Shown: positions 54,643-63,799 of the stretch, one piece after another
Numbering within the stretch: the stretch's first letter is position 1
Layout: each line of letters begins with the position of its first letter
From: Lachnotalea glycerini
Lineage (GTDB): Bacteria; Bacillota; Clostridia; Lachnospirales; Lachnospiraceae
Assembly: GCF_003201285.1 (NCBI RefSeq)
Contig: NZ_QICS01000011.1
Coordinates: forward strand, 62,001-126,000
DNA length: 64,000 nt
Direction: 5' to 3'
Program-made: the position numbers and the translations under genes
The notes under the pieces: generated by a model
Told to the model about the DNA's origin: nothing
The model's input: only the letters and a program-made list of their open reading frames with translations
Databases searched by the model: none

Positions 54643-54671
54643 ATTATACATATATCGACTATTTTAGTCAA
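54643..54671 (-). promoter_or_regulatory. Strong promoter for the double-glycine peptide genes
   Basis: On the minus strand, TTGACT (54666-54671) and a perfect TATAAT (54643-54648) are separated by 17 bases, about 50 bases before the first peptide. Just upstream, ACCATT occurs twice (54696-54701 and 54703-54708) as a 7-base-period direct repeat, a possible regulator site. Confidence 0.7.
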
Positions 54672-55007
54672 CATTTAATTTTTTAAATTTTTTCTACCAT
54701 TGACCATTATCAATTTTATACTATTTTTAGCTATTTACTATAATTTTTCTATTAAATTTAGACAAATTACATTAATAAAAAAGATTTTTATACGATTTCT
54801 TTATATTATGATACGTGCAACTGATAAATCTTCAAATACTATGTCTCCTATTTATACATAAAAGGGTTAGATTTTTGACAATCTGACTCCTATTAATATG
54901 GTTTTTAAAGAACTTCCGTATTCATTTCCCGCCCATAATTCAATTATTTTTTCTACATTTTTTCAATTTTATACTTATCATCCGGCAATCATAAAACTTC
55001 TCAGATT
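54672..55007. other. AT-rich gap between peptide island and GH3 gene
   Basis: It contains the upstream part of the island promoter and a possible weak terminator for the GH3 gene (GGTTAGATT with AATCTGACT, about 54864-54888). No further double-glycine peptide with a ribosome site was found on the minus strand. Confidence 0.4.
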
Positions 55008-56369
55008 TTAATAACTCATTTCTAATTTTACTCGTAATATACGTTCCAGTGATTCATTAATTCGTTGCTCTGAAATGGTTTTGTCATTAACAGCATCCAA
55101 TACTCCTTGATAGGCTGCCTTGAAATCCTTGGGCATTAAAATCAAGTCTGCACCGGCTTGAATCGATTGAATGACAGCATCAGTAGAACCATAATTGTTC
55201 ACTATCGCACCCATACTCATAGAATCTGTTATAATGATTCCCTGATATCCCATTTCTCCCCGGAGTATGTCAGTAATCATTACCTTTGAAAGTGAAGATG
55301 GTGTGTTGTCACCAATAACATTGGGGACAGAGATGTGTGATATCATGATAAATGGTATATCATTGTCAATTGCTGCCTGGAAAGGCACTAATTCACTTTC
55401 CTTTAACTCATCAAGTGTTTTATTTGTATAAGTGAATCCCTCATGTGTATCACCTTGTGTTGCTCCATGACCGGGAAAATGCTTAAAACATGAAAGAACC
55501 TGATGATTATCAAGTCCCTTCGCTACTTCTAAATCCATCTTTGCCACTGCATTTCCATCCGATCCAAATGATCGATTCTCAATCACTGTATTATCAGGGT
55601 TAGTAAGAACATCTGCATCCGGTGCAAAATCAAGATTTAATCCATATTGTTTCAAATAGCCACCAATCGTATCACCAACTTCATATGCTTTTTCCAACTC
55701 ATTTGTTGCTCCGATGGAAGCCATATCTGAGAATCTTTTTACTTGAAAATTAGTATTGTTGCCAATACGAGCAATGGTTCCCCCCTCTTCGTCAATGCTT
55801 AAGAATAAAGGCATTCCCTCAATCTCTTTAGCATATTTTTGTGTGTTTTCTGTCATTGCCTTTAATTGCTCTGGAGTTTCAATATTCGGGCTAAAGTAGA
55901 CAAGTCCACCCACAGGATAATTTTTTAATGCGTTACGGGTGACATCGCCTGCTGCTGTTACTGTTTGATAACCTGTTAGCGCTTCAGGAGTGATAACAAA
56001 AATTTGCGCTACTTTTTCTTCCAGAGTCATCTCAGACAGCTTTTGTTTAACCTGTTGTTCCATGGTTTGCGTGGTTGAAACGGATGATGAAGCACTTTGG
56101 GTAGAATTGTTGAAATCCTGCAAAATTTCGGTTTCATTTGTGGACAAAGCATTAGTTTCTGCTTCTGTTTTGGGTTGATCATTACTTGATGCGTTTTCTG
56201 TTTGAGAAGAAACCCCATCCGATTCATTCTGCGTTTGTTCACTAACAGATTTAGATTTCTCTACATCTGATGTATTTTTCTGACTTAAAGGACTGAAACA
56301 TCCTGCTAATAAAAAAGTGATAATTAGCGTTGCAACTGTCCACTTCACAGATGTCTTTTTCAAAATCAT
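55008..56369 (-). CDS. GH3 beta-N-acetylhexosaminidase-like lipoprotein (NagZ type)
   Basis: A 453-residue surface lipoprotein. The signal peptide MILKKTSVKWTVATLIITF ends at lipobox LLAGC. A long Ser/Asn/Gln/Glu linker (about 25-115) precedes the GH3 domain. The catalytic domain has LFLSIDEEGGTIARIG, CFKHFPGHGATQGDTHEG (the NagZ acid/base His) and the nucleophile Asp in IITDSMSMGAI. It probably trims cell-wall or chitin-derived GlcNAc. I chose the ATG at 56369, with GGAGGG upstream; an ATG at 56453 would lengthen the signal unnaturally. Confidence 0.9.
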   Translation of the reverse strand: MILKKTSVKWTVATLIITFLLAGCFSPLSQKNTSDVEKSKSVSEQTQNESDGVSSQTENASSNDQPKTEAETNALSTNETEILQDFNNSTQSASSSVSTTQTMEQQVKQKLSEMTLEEKVAQIFVITPEALTGYQTVTAAGDVTRNALKNYPVGGLVYFSPNIETPEQLKAMTENTQKYAKEIEGMPLFLSIDEEGGTIARIGNNTNFQVKRFSDMASIGATNELEKAYEVGDTIGGYLKQYGLNLDFAPDADVLTNPDNTVIENRSFGSDGNAVAKMDLEVAKGLDNHQVLSCFKHFPGHGATQGDTHEGFTYTNKTLDELKESELVPFQAAIDNDIPFIMISHISVPNVIGDNTPSSLSKVMITDILRGEMGYQGIIITDSMSMGAIVNNYGSTDAVIQSIQAGADLILMPKDFKAAYQGVLDAVNDKTISEQRINESLERILRVKLEMSY

Positions 56370-56715
56370 AGATACCCTCCTGCTATTGTATTGATTGACA
56401 AAATCCAATGAGTATATAAACCAGACGTTCTTTGGATAATTATTTAAAACCAATTATCTCAGATATAATATGTTTTATTATAGTTTACTTCTCCTGCCAT
56501 AATATGCACAGTGTATATTACGCTTATCGTCTTGGTTTGTCAATAGATTCCAATTCCCTCGCCACTTATTTTCTATCAATTACCTTGTCATTTATTTTCT
56601 ATCAATTTTCATAGATGCATCACAATACGTTCGACCTATGCTCCAAATAAGTTAATACGTAGATTAAAATTAATACCAGGTAAGACCACAATAATCTCAA
56701 CTTTATAGGGCAGAC
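56370..56715. other. Gap between the secreted-protein gene and GH3 gene
   Basis: About 345 AT-rich bases with no convincing gene. It should hold the GH3 promoter, but I could not fix the boxes. Confidence 0.35.
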
Positions 56716-56759
56716 AAAAACGCTACATCTCATTATGTTTACTGAGTTGCAGCGTTTTT
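56716..56759 (-). terminator. Terminator after the secreted protein gene
   Basis: AAAAACGCT/AGCGTTTTT (56716-56724, 56751-56759), extended by imperfect TGAG/CTCA pairing. T-run on the minus strand. Confidence 0.75.
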
Positions 56760-56785
56760 TCATAAATTAAGCGTTTTGCCTGATA

Positions 56786-58294
56786 TTAATATCCATGGTA
56801 AATAGAATTTTTAAGATGAAAAATGTACGTTGAATTCTTAATATTTATTTGATCACTGATATATGCTTCCACTGTACATTTATCAAAATAGTGGTATGAA
56901 ATACCTGTATCATAATAAATAGCACCCAATGCAGGTGGTAATTCAATTGTTATGTTAAACTGACTTGATTCATCCGTTACAGCATAACCTGTTACAGTTG
57001 CATAATCAGGAGTATTGTTACTTTCCCAAGATGGGTTTTTGTATTTTCCCGTCACTTTCGTTCCTTTTGCCAGATATGCAAGATTCGTATCCGTATCCAA
57101 TGCATATGCATAACCAGTAATCGTTAATTTACCTCTTCCCGTTCGTAAATATGTCCCATAACCACTATATTTAACATAACTACTTGAACCCTCTGTTCCA
57201 TTTAATTCTGAGATAATTATTCTATTTGCTGTTAATATTGGCATTATAGATAATAAATAGTTCTGTATATCAGAATCATCATATTCTCCCATTATTTTAG
57301 CATTACTAACCCTTACATAATATACTCCGGTATCAACCGAATAGTTATTTCCTATTGGATTAACCATTTGCATCTGATAACCATTTGAAGCTATATTTTT
57401 ATATACTTGAACAGAACATGTATTCGCAGAATCTGTCGTAGCCGTAATCTGTAGTTTATTATAGATTCTGCTTTGAGGTATTGTGATAACATACCAATCA
57501 TTATCTATAGGAGAACTCAAATTTCTTGAATTTGTAAAGGCTCCATCCAAACCAAATGTAAATGCTAAACTTTGATCTGCATATTCATCGGATTCCCACT
57601 TATCATAAAGCACACTAAAAGAATAATCTAACTGATATGACTCGCTAATACTTCCGCCAGTGGCTGAATGAACATATAAATAGTACGTTTTCGTTGCGTC
57701 ACCTGATGTCAAATACCCAATCGCCTCTGGCAACGTCCCCTTAGAACCATTAATATTCGTTGTATATTCTGAATAAGATAAAATGTTGCCATCTGAATCT
57801 AATAAATACAAATCATAATCTAATTGAGCATTGTTTGGTTGTGTCAATTGAGCTTGAATATAGATTCCGGATTGAAGGCTTAAAGGATAAATTTTATAAT
57901 CCCCAGAGGCACTTAAATAGTCATTAACCGACCCTGCTATCACAGTTGTATTAGAAGTAGTAGATGTTTGAGCTTCTAGTGTTGTACGTCCATCATTCTC
58001 TGAATTGCTTCCTGTTAATGATTGTTGCTCTTGCATATTTGAAATATCCACTTTTATATCAGGTTGTTTAGAATTATCAAAATTATTGTTAGGCTCTAAC
58101 TCCGTGATTTCCACTGCCTCCTGCTCCTTACAAATTACATCGTCCGGTAATTTATCACTAAATCCACATTCGTTATCTTCTAACTCCATGGCATTTACTG
58201 TATTAACGTTTACAGTTGACGTCAAAAGAATTAAAATTGCTGCTCTTGCTATAATTTTAGTAAAAATACATCTGCTTTTTGCTTTCTTTTTCAC
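56786..58294 (-). CDS. Secreted protein with pre-peptidase-like beta domains
   Basis: A 502-residue secreted protein. The signal peptide (IIARAAILILLTSTVNVNTVNA) ends near residue 35. After a low-complexity linker (about 40-115), residues 120-240 and 245-350 look like two pre-peptidase C-terminal-type beta-sandwich repeats (QLDYDLYLLDSDGNILSYSEY, DNDWYVITIPQSRIYNKLQI). The rest is beta-rich. No catalytic motif or anchor was recognised. The start is GTG at 58294, after GAGGGAGA. It stands alone, with its own terminator. It may bind surface polymers, but no function can be given. Confidence 0.6.
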   Translation of the reverse strand: MKKKAKSRCIFTKIIARAAILILLTSTVNVNTVNAMELEDNECGFSDKLPDDVICKEQEAVEITELEPNNNFDNSKQPDIKVDISNMQEQQSLTGSNSENDGRTTLEAQTSTTSNTTVIAGSVNDYLSASGDYKIYPLSLQSGIYIQAQLTQPNNAQLDYDLYLLDSDGNILSYSEYTTNINGSKGTLPEAIGYLTSGDATKTYYLYVHSATGGSISESYQLDYSFSVLYDKWESDEYADQSLAFTFGLDGAFTNSRNLSSPIDNDWYVITIPQSRIYNKLQITATTDSANTCSVQVYKNIASNGYQMQMVNPIGNNYSVDTGVYYVRVSNAKIMGEYDDSDIQNYLLSIMPILTANRIIISELNGTEGSSSYVKYSGYGTYLRTGRGKLTITGYAYALDTDTNLAYLAKGTKVTGKYKNPSWESNNTPDYATVTGYAVTDESSQFNITIELPPALGAIYYDTGISYHYFDKCTVEAYISDQINIKNSTYIFHLKNSIYHGY

Positions 58295-58665
58295 GATTCT
58301 CCCTCTTTTCTCAATTTATAATAATCTAATCCAATATTCTTGAATGCGACTTTCTCCTCTCCTTTCTTGATATTCTGCAATACATCTAGGTTGCTTATAA
58401 AATAATAGCAATTGATATATCACCAATAAAAAATACATTCATTTTATCATAAAGTAATTAACCTTATCCTATACTGCTAAATTCATATCAACAATATCAG
58501 ATACAGAAAACGTACGATTATGGCAGAAAAAAGACAAGCAAATCACCTGATTTAAGTATTGCATTTGAGTTCATTATAAAATAATTGATGAAGAAATTTA
58601 TCATGATATGTTGCGAGATAACTGATCCAAGAATCTTGGTTCTCAGTTTGAAGATGATCGTGCAT
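58295..58665. other. Gap of about 370 bases without recognised features
   Basis: AT-rich sequence between the secreted-protein gene and ribokinase gene. I found no gene with a ribosome site, no clear terminator hairpin and no repeat here. Confidence 0.4.
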
Positions 58666-59574
58666 CTACTCTAGTTTATCCAATTCTTCTTTAGATGGAA
58701 GTGACATCTGAGCGCCCTTTCTGGTAACACTAATCGATGCAGCCAGATTGGCTTTTTGTATGGAATGATAAACAGAACCTCCATTTGCCAATTCAACTGC
58801 GAAAGCTCCATTAAAACAATCTCCTGCGGCTGTTGTATCAACTGCATTGACTTTTTTTCCCTTTACAAGCTCATAACCCTCTTTATGAATCCAGATTGCA
58901 CCAAGCTCTCCAACCGTAACAATTACATTTTTAACTCCACGCTCGATTAGTTTTTCCCCTGCTCTTACCATTTCTTTCACACTATCACACTGACAACCAC
59001 TGATTGTAGTAAGTTCTGTCTCATTTGGAGTTAAAAAATCAATTTTACGTAATATAGAATCGGATATATTAATAGGCGCGGGCGCAGGATTAAGGATGAT
59101 TGTTTTCCCATATTCATAGGCGATATCAATTGCATAATATACTGCATCATTTGGAGTCTCTAGCTGCATCAAAAGATAATCACAGTCTTGTATTAATTTC
59201 TTGTTGTTTTCAATAAGGTTAATGTCACAATATCGATTGGCACCGTTTATTGTAACAATGCTGTTATGCGCATCCGAATCTGTAAAAATAAATGCGGTCC
59301 CGGTTGTTTCGTCTACTTTCTTAATATATTTCGTATTAACCCCTGACATCTTTAGATTCTCTATTAATTGTTCTCCATATTCATCGGCTCCAACACAGCC
59401 TAGCATTGTAATGCTGCCTCCCAGCTTTCCAACCGCACAGCCTTGATTGGCTCCTTTTCCACCTGCATTCATCCAGTACCCGTTTCCATGAACTGTTTGA
59501 CCAACTACTGGCATTCGCTCCATATTTACTACAATATCCATATTCAAACTTCCAATAATTAAAATGTTTTTCAT
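58666..59574 (-). CDS. rbsK: Ribokinase (second copy, PfkB family)
   Basis: A 302-residue sugar kinase. NILIIGSLNMDIVVNMERMP, NAGGKGANQGCAVGKLGG and VDTTAAGDCFNGAFAVEL are the ribokinase motifs, the last carrying the catalytic Asp. It is nearer to classical RbsK than the copy at 740-1666. It follows a LacI-family regulator gene by 20 bases, so the two form one unit. No ribose transporter adjoins, which suggests the sugar comes from elsewhere, for example nucleosides. Confidence 0.92.
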   Translation of the reverse strand: MKNILIIGSLNMDIVVNMERMPVVGQTVHGNGYWMNAGGKGANQGCAVGKLGGSITMLGCVGADEYGEQLIENLKMSGVNTKYIKKVDETTGTAFIFTDSDAHNSIVTINGANRYCDINLIENNKKLIQDCDYLLMQLETPNDAVYYAIDIAYEYGKTIILNPAPAPINISDSILRKIDFLTPNETELTTISGCQCDSVKEMVRAGEKLIERGVKNVIVTVGELGAIWIHKEGYELVKGKKVNAVDTTAAGDCFNGAFAVELANGGSVYHSIQKANLAASISVTRKGAQMSLPSKEELDKLE

Positions 59575-59594
59575 ACATTCACTCCTCTCATTAA

Positions 59595-60596
59595 CTACCT
59601 AGTACTTTGTCTAATGATTAATTTCGTCTGCAAATAAACGTCCTCGAAAACCTTATCTTTATTATGAATGGAATCAATAAGCATCTTAGCCGACTTTTCT
59701 CCGATTTTATAGATCGGCTGACCCACAGTGGATAAAGTTGGGGTAACAATATCGCAAAGATTAATATTATCAAAACCCATTATTTCTATTTGATCAGGTA
59801 TTTGAATCTGATATTCTCTTGCAGCTTTTAAGGCTCCAATCGCTATAACATCTGCACTGGCAAAGATTGCATCTATGTCCGCCTTTTCTTCCAATAATTT
59901 ACATGTTCTTTCATATCCTGATTCGATACTTAATTTCCCATATGAAATAGAATTTTTACCAATACCAAGACCAGCATTTCCCATTGCTCTTAAATAGCCT
60001 TTATAACGTTCTTGAACGGTATATACAGATTTTTCTCCACCGAGATAAACTATATTTTTATTGCCTTTATTAATAAGGTAGGATACCCCTTCATAAGCCG
60101 CCTGTTCATTGTTAATAAAAACTCCCGGATAATTCATAAAATCATTTGTCTTTCTATCCATTACAATAATCGGTAACTTACTCTTATAAAGCAGCTCCCT
60201 TAGTCTTACGCTGTCTAGCTCCCCACTCGTATTCAGAATAATGCCATCCACTCGTTTTTCTAGTAAAGAATATAAATAGTTCTGTTCCTTTTTTCTATTG
60301 AAGTCAGAATTACATAAGAATACAGTGTATCCTTTCTTGACCGCATAATCCTCAATACCTCTTACAATTTGTGAAAAAAAAGGATTTTCTACATCAGGTA
60401 TGATAACTCCGATTATTTTTGTTTCCGAAACAGTAATGCTGCGTGCCATACTATTTGGAATATACCCAACCTCTTCGATAATCTTGCTGATTTTATTTCT
60501 GGTTTCCTCTGACATACCCTCTTGTTTATTATTGATTACCCTTGAAACTGTACTTTTTGAAACACCAGCCAGCTTTGCTATATCATTAATATTCAT
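59595..60596 (-). CDS. LacI-family transcriptional regulator
   Basis: A 333-residue regulator. The helix-turn-helix is NINDIAKLAGVSKSTVSRVINNKQ. The periplasmic-binding-type sensor follows with IGVIIPDVENPFFSQIVRGIED and AIFASADVIAIGALKAA. It is encoded directly before rbsK and probably senses ribose. Two copies of an AAACC(A/G)GTTT motif lie upstream and could be its own operators. The ATG has AAGGGAAG before it. Confidence 0.93.
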   Translation of the reverse strand: MNINDIAKLAGVSKSTVSRVINNKQEGMSEETRNKISKIIEEVGYIPNSMARSITVSETKIIGVIIPDVENPFFSQIVRGIEDYAVKKGYTVFLCNSDFNRKKEQNYLYSLLEKRVDGIILNTSGELDSVRLRELLYKSKLPIIVMDRKTNDFMNYPGVFINNEQAAYEGVSYLINKGNKNIVYLGGEKSVYTVQERYKGYLRAMGNAGLGIGKNSISYGKLSIESGYERTCKLLEEKADIDAIFASADVIAIGALKAAREYQIQIPDQIEIMGFDNINLCDIVTPTLSTVGQPIYKIGEKSAKMLIDSIHNKDKVFEDVYLQTKLIIRQSTR

Positions 60597-60622
60597 TATT
60601 ACATCTTCCCTTTTAAATTCCT

Positions 60623-60645
60623 AAACCAGTTTACGAAACCGGTTT
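60623..60645. promoter_or_regulatory. Tandem operator before the LacI-rbsK unit
   Basis: AAACCAGTTT (60623-60632) and the perfect palindrome AAACCGGTTT (60636-60645) are 13 bases apart, just upstream of the LacI gene. They fit autoregulation by a LacI-family protein. Confidence 0.6.
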
Positions 60646-60736
60646 ACTATTGCTTTTATCCTATCATACCATATTTTCATTGTCAATCTTATTTCGTTAT
60701 TTACCACAACAAGGTCTTTCCTACAAAATAGAAAAA

Positions 60737-60770
60737 GGTATAAAGAATCGTTTCATCGTTTCTTTATACC
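60737..60770 (-). terminator. Terminator of the bioY-yhfS-yhfT operon
   Basis: GGTATAAAGAA/TTCTTTATACC (60737-60747, 60760-60770) is a perfect 11-bp stem with TTTTTC after it on the minus strand. Confidence 0.8.
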
Positions 60771-60802
60771 GCATTATACTCAAAAATTATCTTTTGCTTC
60801 TA

Positions 60803-62065
60803 TTATACCCTCTGTAATTTTCTTTTTAAAATCTTTCCGCTTTCATTTTGGGGAAGTTCTTTCATGAAATAGACCGCTTTTGGAACTTCCCAACTTGGCA
60901 GTTTTGTTTGTAGGTGTTGGCGCACCTGTGACATGTCAGGCTTTCCCTGCTCCTCTGCCACAACCCAAGCTGCCAGCATATCATGTCCTCTTTTTTTTAC
61001 TACCTTAACAGCGGCTTGTGCAATACCCGGAATACTCTCCAATTCATTTTCTATCTTAACAGTCAGCACCTTACGTCCATTTACATTACAGATGCCATCC
61101 TCTCTTCCGTCAAAATAAAGCATTCCATCTTGATCAAAATGACCACAGTCTCCAATTCTTTCTTTTGCTTTTGTTCCAATCACCCCATAGATTGTATTGA
61201 CACAAATTTTTCCTCTCTCCACCCATACTCTCACCTCTGGAAATGGCTTTCCGATTAAGGTTTTGTCTTCCCCCATCTGAGAATCCTTTACATAGGTAAT
61301 ATAGTTCAACTCACTGGCACCGTAATATAATGTAACGGAAGAATTTCTAAAAACCTGCTTCAGCTCTTCTGCCTCTCTTCCTCCAAGACTTTGCGAGCCG
61401 CAGATTATTGATTTTACTGAATTGTTATAATACTTTTTCTTATGATATGCTTTCTTTAGCGAACAAAGTTTCGTTGGAATCAGGTAAATAACGTCCGCTC
61501 TGTAAGCCTCTATTTCTTCCCTCCACCTTCTAGGATCAAAGGTTTTCTCTGCGATCACTGTACCACCGGTAATGAGCTGAGCCAAGTAAAGATTCAGATT
61601 TCCTGTAAACGCCAGACTTCCATGCATAAAAATGCTGCTTTTATCCCCCATGCCAAATATTTTGTTCTGAATGTGGAAATATCCTTCCCAACTTTTCAAG
61701 GTTCGAAAAAGCAGCTTGTTTTGTCCTGTGGTTCCCGAGGTCATAACTGCCATACAAGCCTCTTTGGGAACCTTTGTTTCAAGAAGCTGCTGACTCACCT
61801 GCACATCACAAGGAACAATTACCGGTACCGCCTGGGTACCGCTGCAAGCTAAAAAATTAATAAGTTGTTCCTCGATGTCTAAAGACTGTATGATATAGAT
61901 ATAGTGGCCATCACTGCTTTCAAGACCCTTGCAAAGTCTCAGATTTTCGGCTCTACTGACAAGCATCCCAAACGTATAGAGACGGCTCTCCAGAATTAAG
62001 GCTATCTGCTCAGCCGGAATCTGTTTCATCAATTCCAGATAATCTTTTTTCCCTTGCATTACCAT
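60803..62065 (-). CDS. yhfT: AMP-binding acyl-CoA ligase-like protein (YhfT type)
   Basis: A 420-residue adenylate-forming enzyme, shorter than the usual 500 or more. MTSGTTGQNKLLFRT is the AMP-binding P-loop, LYYGASELNYITY the adenine motif, YFDGREDGICNVNGRKV the hinge, and NESGKILKRKLQRV the C-terminal catalytic Lys. The order bioY, thiolase, ligase matches the Bacillus subtilis yhfU-yhfS-yhfT set, which is under BirA biotin control. It may activate a fatty or dicarboxylic acid (such as pimelate) linked to biotin. It begins one base after the thiolase stop. Confidence 0.85.
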   Translation of the reverse strand: MVMQGKKDYLELMKQIPAEQIALILESRLYTFGMLVSRAENLRLCKGLESSDGHYIYIIQSLDIEEQLINFLACSGTQAVPVIVPCDVQVSQQLLETKVPKEACMAVMTSGTTGQNKLLFRTLKSWEGYFHIQNKIFGMGDKSSIFMHGSLAFTGNLNLYLAQLITGGTVIAEKTFDPRRWREEIEAYRADVIYLIPTKLCSLKKAYHKKKYYNNSVKSIICGSQSLGGREAEELKQVFRNSSVTLYYGASELNYITYVKDSQMGEDKTLIGKPFPEVRVWVERGKICVNTIYGVIGTKAKERIGDCGHFDQDGMLYFDGREDGICNVNGRKVLTVKIENELESIPGIAQAAVKVVKKRGHDMLAAWVVAEEQGKPDMSQVRQHLQTKLPSWEVPKAVYFMKELPQNESGKILKRKLQRV

Positions 62066-62066
62066 A

Positions 62067-63212
62067 CTACCTATCTCCTTGTTCTACCAAAATTGCACTT
62101 CCAATCCCTCCTGCTGCTGCCACAGAACAGATTCCATATCTTCCCTTGTTTATTTCCAGCGCTTTTAGCAAATGTATCAGAATCATTGCTCCGGATGCTC
62201 CGTAAGGATGACCATATGCCAACGCTCCTCCAAATATGTTGTATCTGTTTTCTACTCCCGGAAACTTTCTATGAAAAAGAACATCGATTAAAGCAAAAGC
62301 CTCATTTACCTCATAAGCATCAATTTCACGATAATCAAGCTCCTCTTCCTGTATCAGCTTTTCCACCGCCAAAACCGCTGTTCTCGGACTTTTCAAAGGA
62401 TTTCCTCCCACCAATACTCCTTTTCGAAAATACGCTTTTGGCTGCATCCCTACCTTTCTAGCATAGGTATCTGAACAAAGAACCACAAAAGCTGCTCCAT
62501 CATTCATCATACATGCATTAGCGGCTGTCATCAACTTTCCTTTTGGCAGTATAAAGGGAAGCCGGTCAAGCAATCTCTGACTCATACCGGCTCTTATTCC
62601 TTCGTCTTTCACGCTTCCATTCACAGAAACTGTCACATCTGAAAGAATACCTTTTGCTGCCGTCAGCGAAGCTGCTTTATGACTTCTAAGAATCCATGCG
62701 TCCATTTCATCTTTTGTTACTCCTTCTTCGAATGCTGTCAGTTCAGCACCCTCAAGCATGACCTGCTCTCCCTGTATGCCTGGCATAAATTTTGCTACAG
62801 TGTAGGACTTATTTTCCACATAATCAGGATGGTTCGGATTCCACATACGAATAGGCTGGGTTGAAGAACTTTCAAAGCCTCCTGCCACTACCACCTCTGC
62901 TGCTTTGCTTTCAATCATGGCGGCTGCCATCGTAATGCTTTCTAACGCAGAGCCACACTGTAAATCAACTGTGACCGCAGCAACCGTTTCAGAAATTCCC
63001 GCTTCCAAGGCTGCAAGTCTTGTAATATTGCCTCCACCCCCTACCGCATTACCTCCAATTATAAGATTAATTTGACTATCTTCCAACTTACAGCGCTTTC
63101 GCAGTTCTCTTAGAACCTTTGCTCCAAGCTCTTGTGCAGGCACATGCTTATACATTCCATCCTTGACTCCGCTATAACTTCTTAGTCCCATCAAAATGCA
63201 AACTCTTTCCAT
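62067..63212 (-). CDS. yhfS: Thiolase-family protein (YhfS type)
   Basis: A 381-residue thiolase-fold protein. The nucleophile Cys86 is in VDLQCGSALES, with YEVNEAFA and GHPYGASGAM (catalytic His). The usual C-terminal CxGGGxG is replaced: the segment reads CSVAAAGGIG, in which Ala stands at the usual acid/base Cys position and a Cys lies three residues earlier. Activity may be altered. I chose the ATG at 63212 with GGGAGG upstream; a longer reading from 63275 would overlap bioY. It is the middle gene of the bioY-yhfS-yhfT operon. Confidence 0.86.
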   Translation of the reverse strand: MERVCILMGLRSYSGVKDGMYKHVPAQELGAKVLRELRKRCKLEDSQINLIIGGNAVGGGGNITRLAALEAGISETVAAVTVDLQCGSALESITMAAAMIESKAAEVVVAGGFESSSTQPIRMWNPNHPDYVENKSYTVAKFMPGIQGEQVMLEGAELTAFEEGVTKDEMDAWILRSHKAASLTAAKGILSDVTVSVNGSVKDEGIRAGMSQRLLDRLPFILPKGKLMTAANACMMNDGAAFVVLCSDTYARKVGMQPKAYFRKGVLVGGNPLKSPRTAVLAVEKLIQEEELDYREIDAYEVNEAFALIDVLFHRKFPGVENRYNIFGGALAYGHPYGASGAMILIHLLKALEINKGRYGICSVAAAGGIGSAILVEQGDR

Positions 63213-63231
63213 AAAAGCCTCCCTTATTTTA

Positions 63232-63786
63232 CTAAATGATAGGCCGCAAAGCCTTAGCCAATGCCACAGCCGCAAAGCATTTTACTATATCGAGCGGGAT
63301 AAATGGGAGAACTGCCTGTATTAAAATACCAGACCATGGCTGTTGAGTTATTATTTTCATCCATACAGCGCCCAAAAAGTAAATAACAGGGATTCCGACT
63401 ACAATTAGAAACAATGTTTGTTTACGTATATCCTTTTGTTTCTTGCAAAATATAGAAATCAAGACTGCTGCTACTAAAAATCCCAAAATATATCCACCGG
63501 TAGGCCCTAACAGTTTAGCTGGACCTGTTGCTCCACCTGCAAATACAGGTATCCCAATAAGTCCTGCCAAAATCCAAACAATAAGTACCAGTCCTGCTTG
63601 CAACGGTTCTAATATCATTCCCACCAAATTTACCACAATTGTCTGGGCAGTTATGCTGGCGGTTGAAAAAGGAAGGGGAATGACAATATACGATGATACA
63701 CTAAGAAAGGCCGCCATCAGACTCATCATTGTCATTTCTTTGGTTGTGATTACCCTTTTTTTCTGATTTTGTGTTATCTGTTCCAT
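63232..63786 (-). CDS. bioY: BioY biotin transporter S-component
   Basis: A 184-residue membrane protein. The LIPFSTASITAQTIVVNLVGM-like segment (reading PLPFSTASITAQTIVVNLVG), GPTGGYILGF and the final IPLDIVKCFAAVALAKAL are conserved in BioY, which brings in biotin alone or with an ECF module. It starts 13 bases after the upstream partial gene. A thiolase and an acyl-CoA ligase follow, as in B. subtilis yhfUST. The ATG at 63786 has AGGGGAG before it. The BirA operator expected for this operon must lie beyond the window edge. Confidence 0.93.
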   Translation of the reverse strand: MEQITQNQKKRVITTKEMTMMSLMAAFLSVSSYIVIPLPFSTASITAQTIVVNLVGMILEPLQAGLVLIVWILAGLIGIPVFAGGATGPAKLLGPTGGYILGFLVAAVLISIFCKKQKDIRKQTLFLIVVGIPVIYFLGAVWMKIITQQPWSGILIQAVLPFIPLDIVKCFAAVALAKALRPII

Positions 63787-63799
63787 TTTTCTCCCCTGT

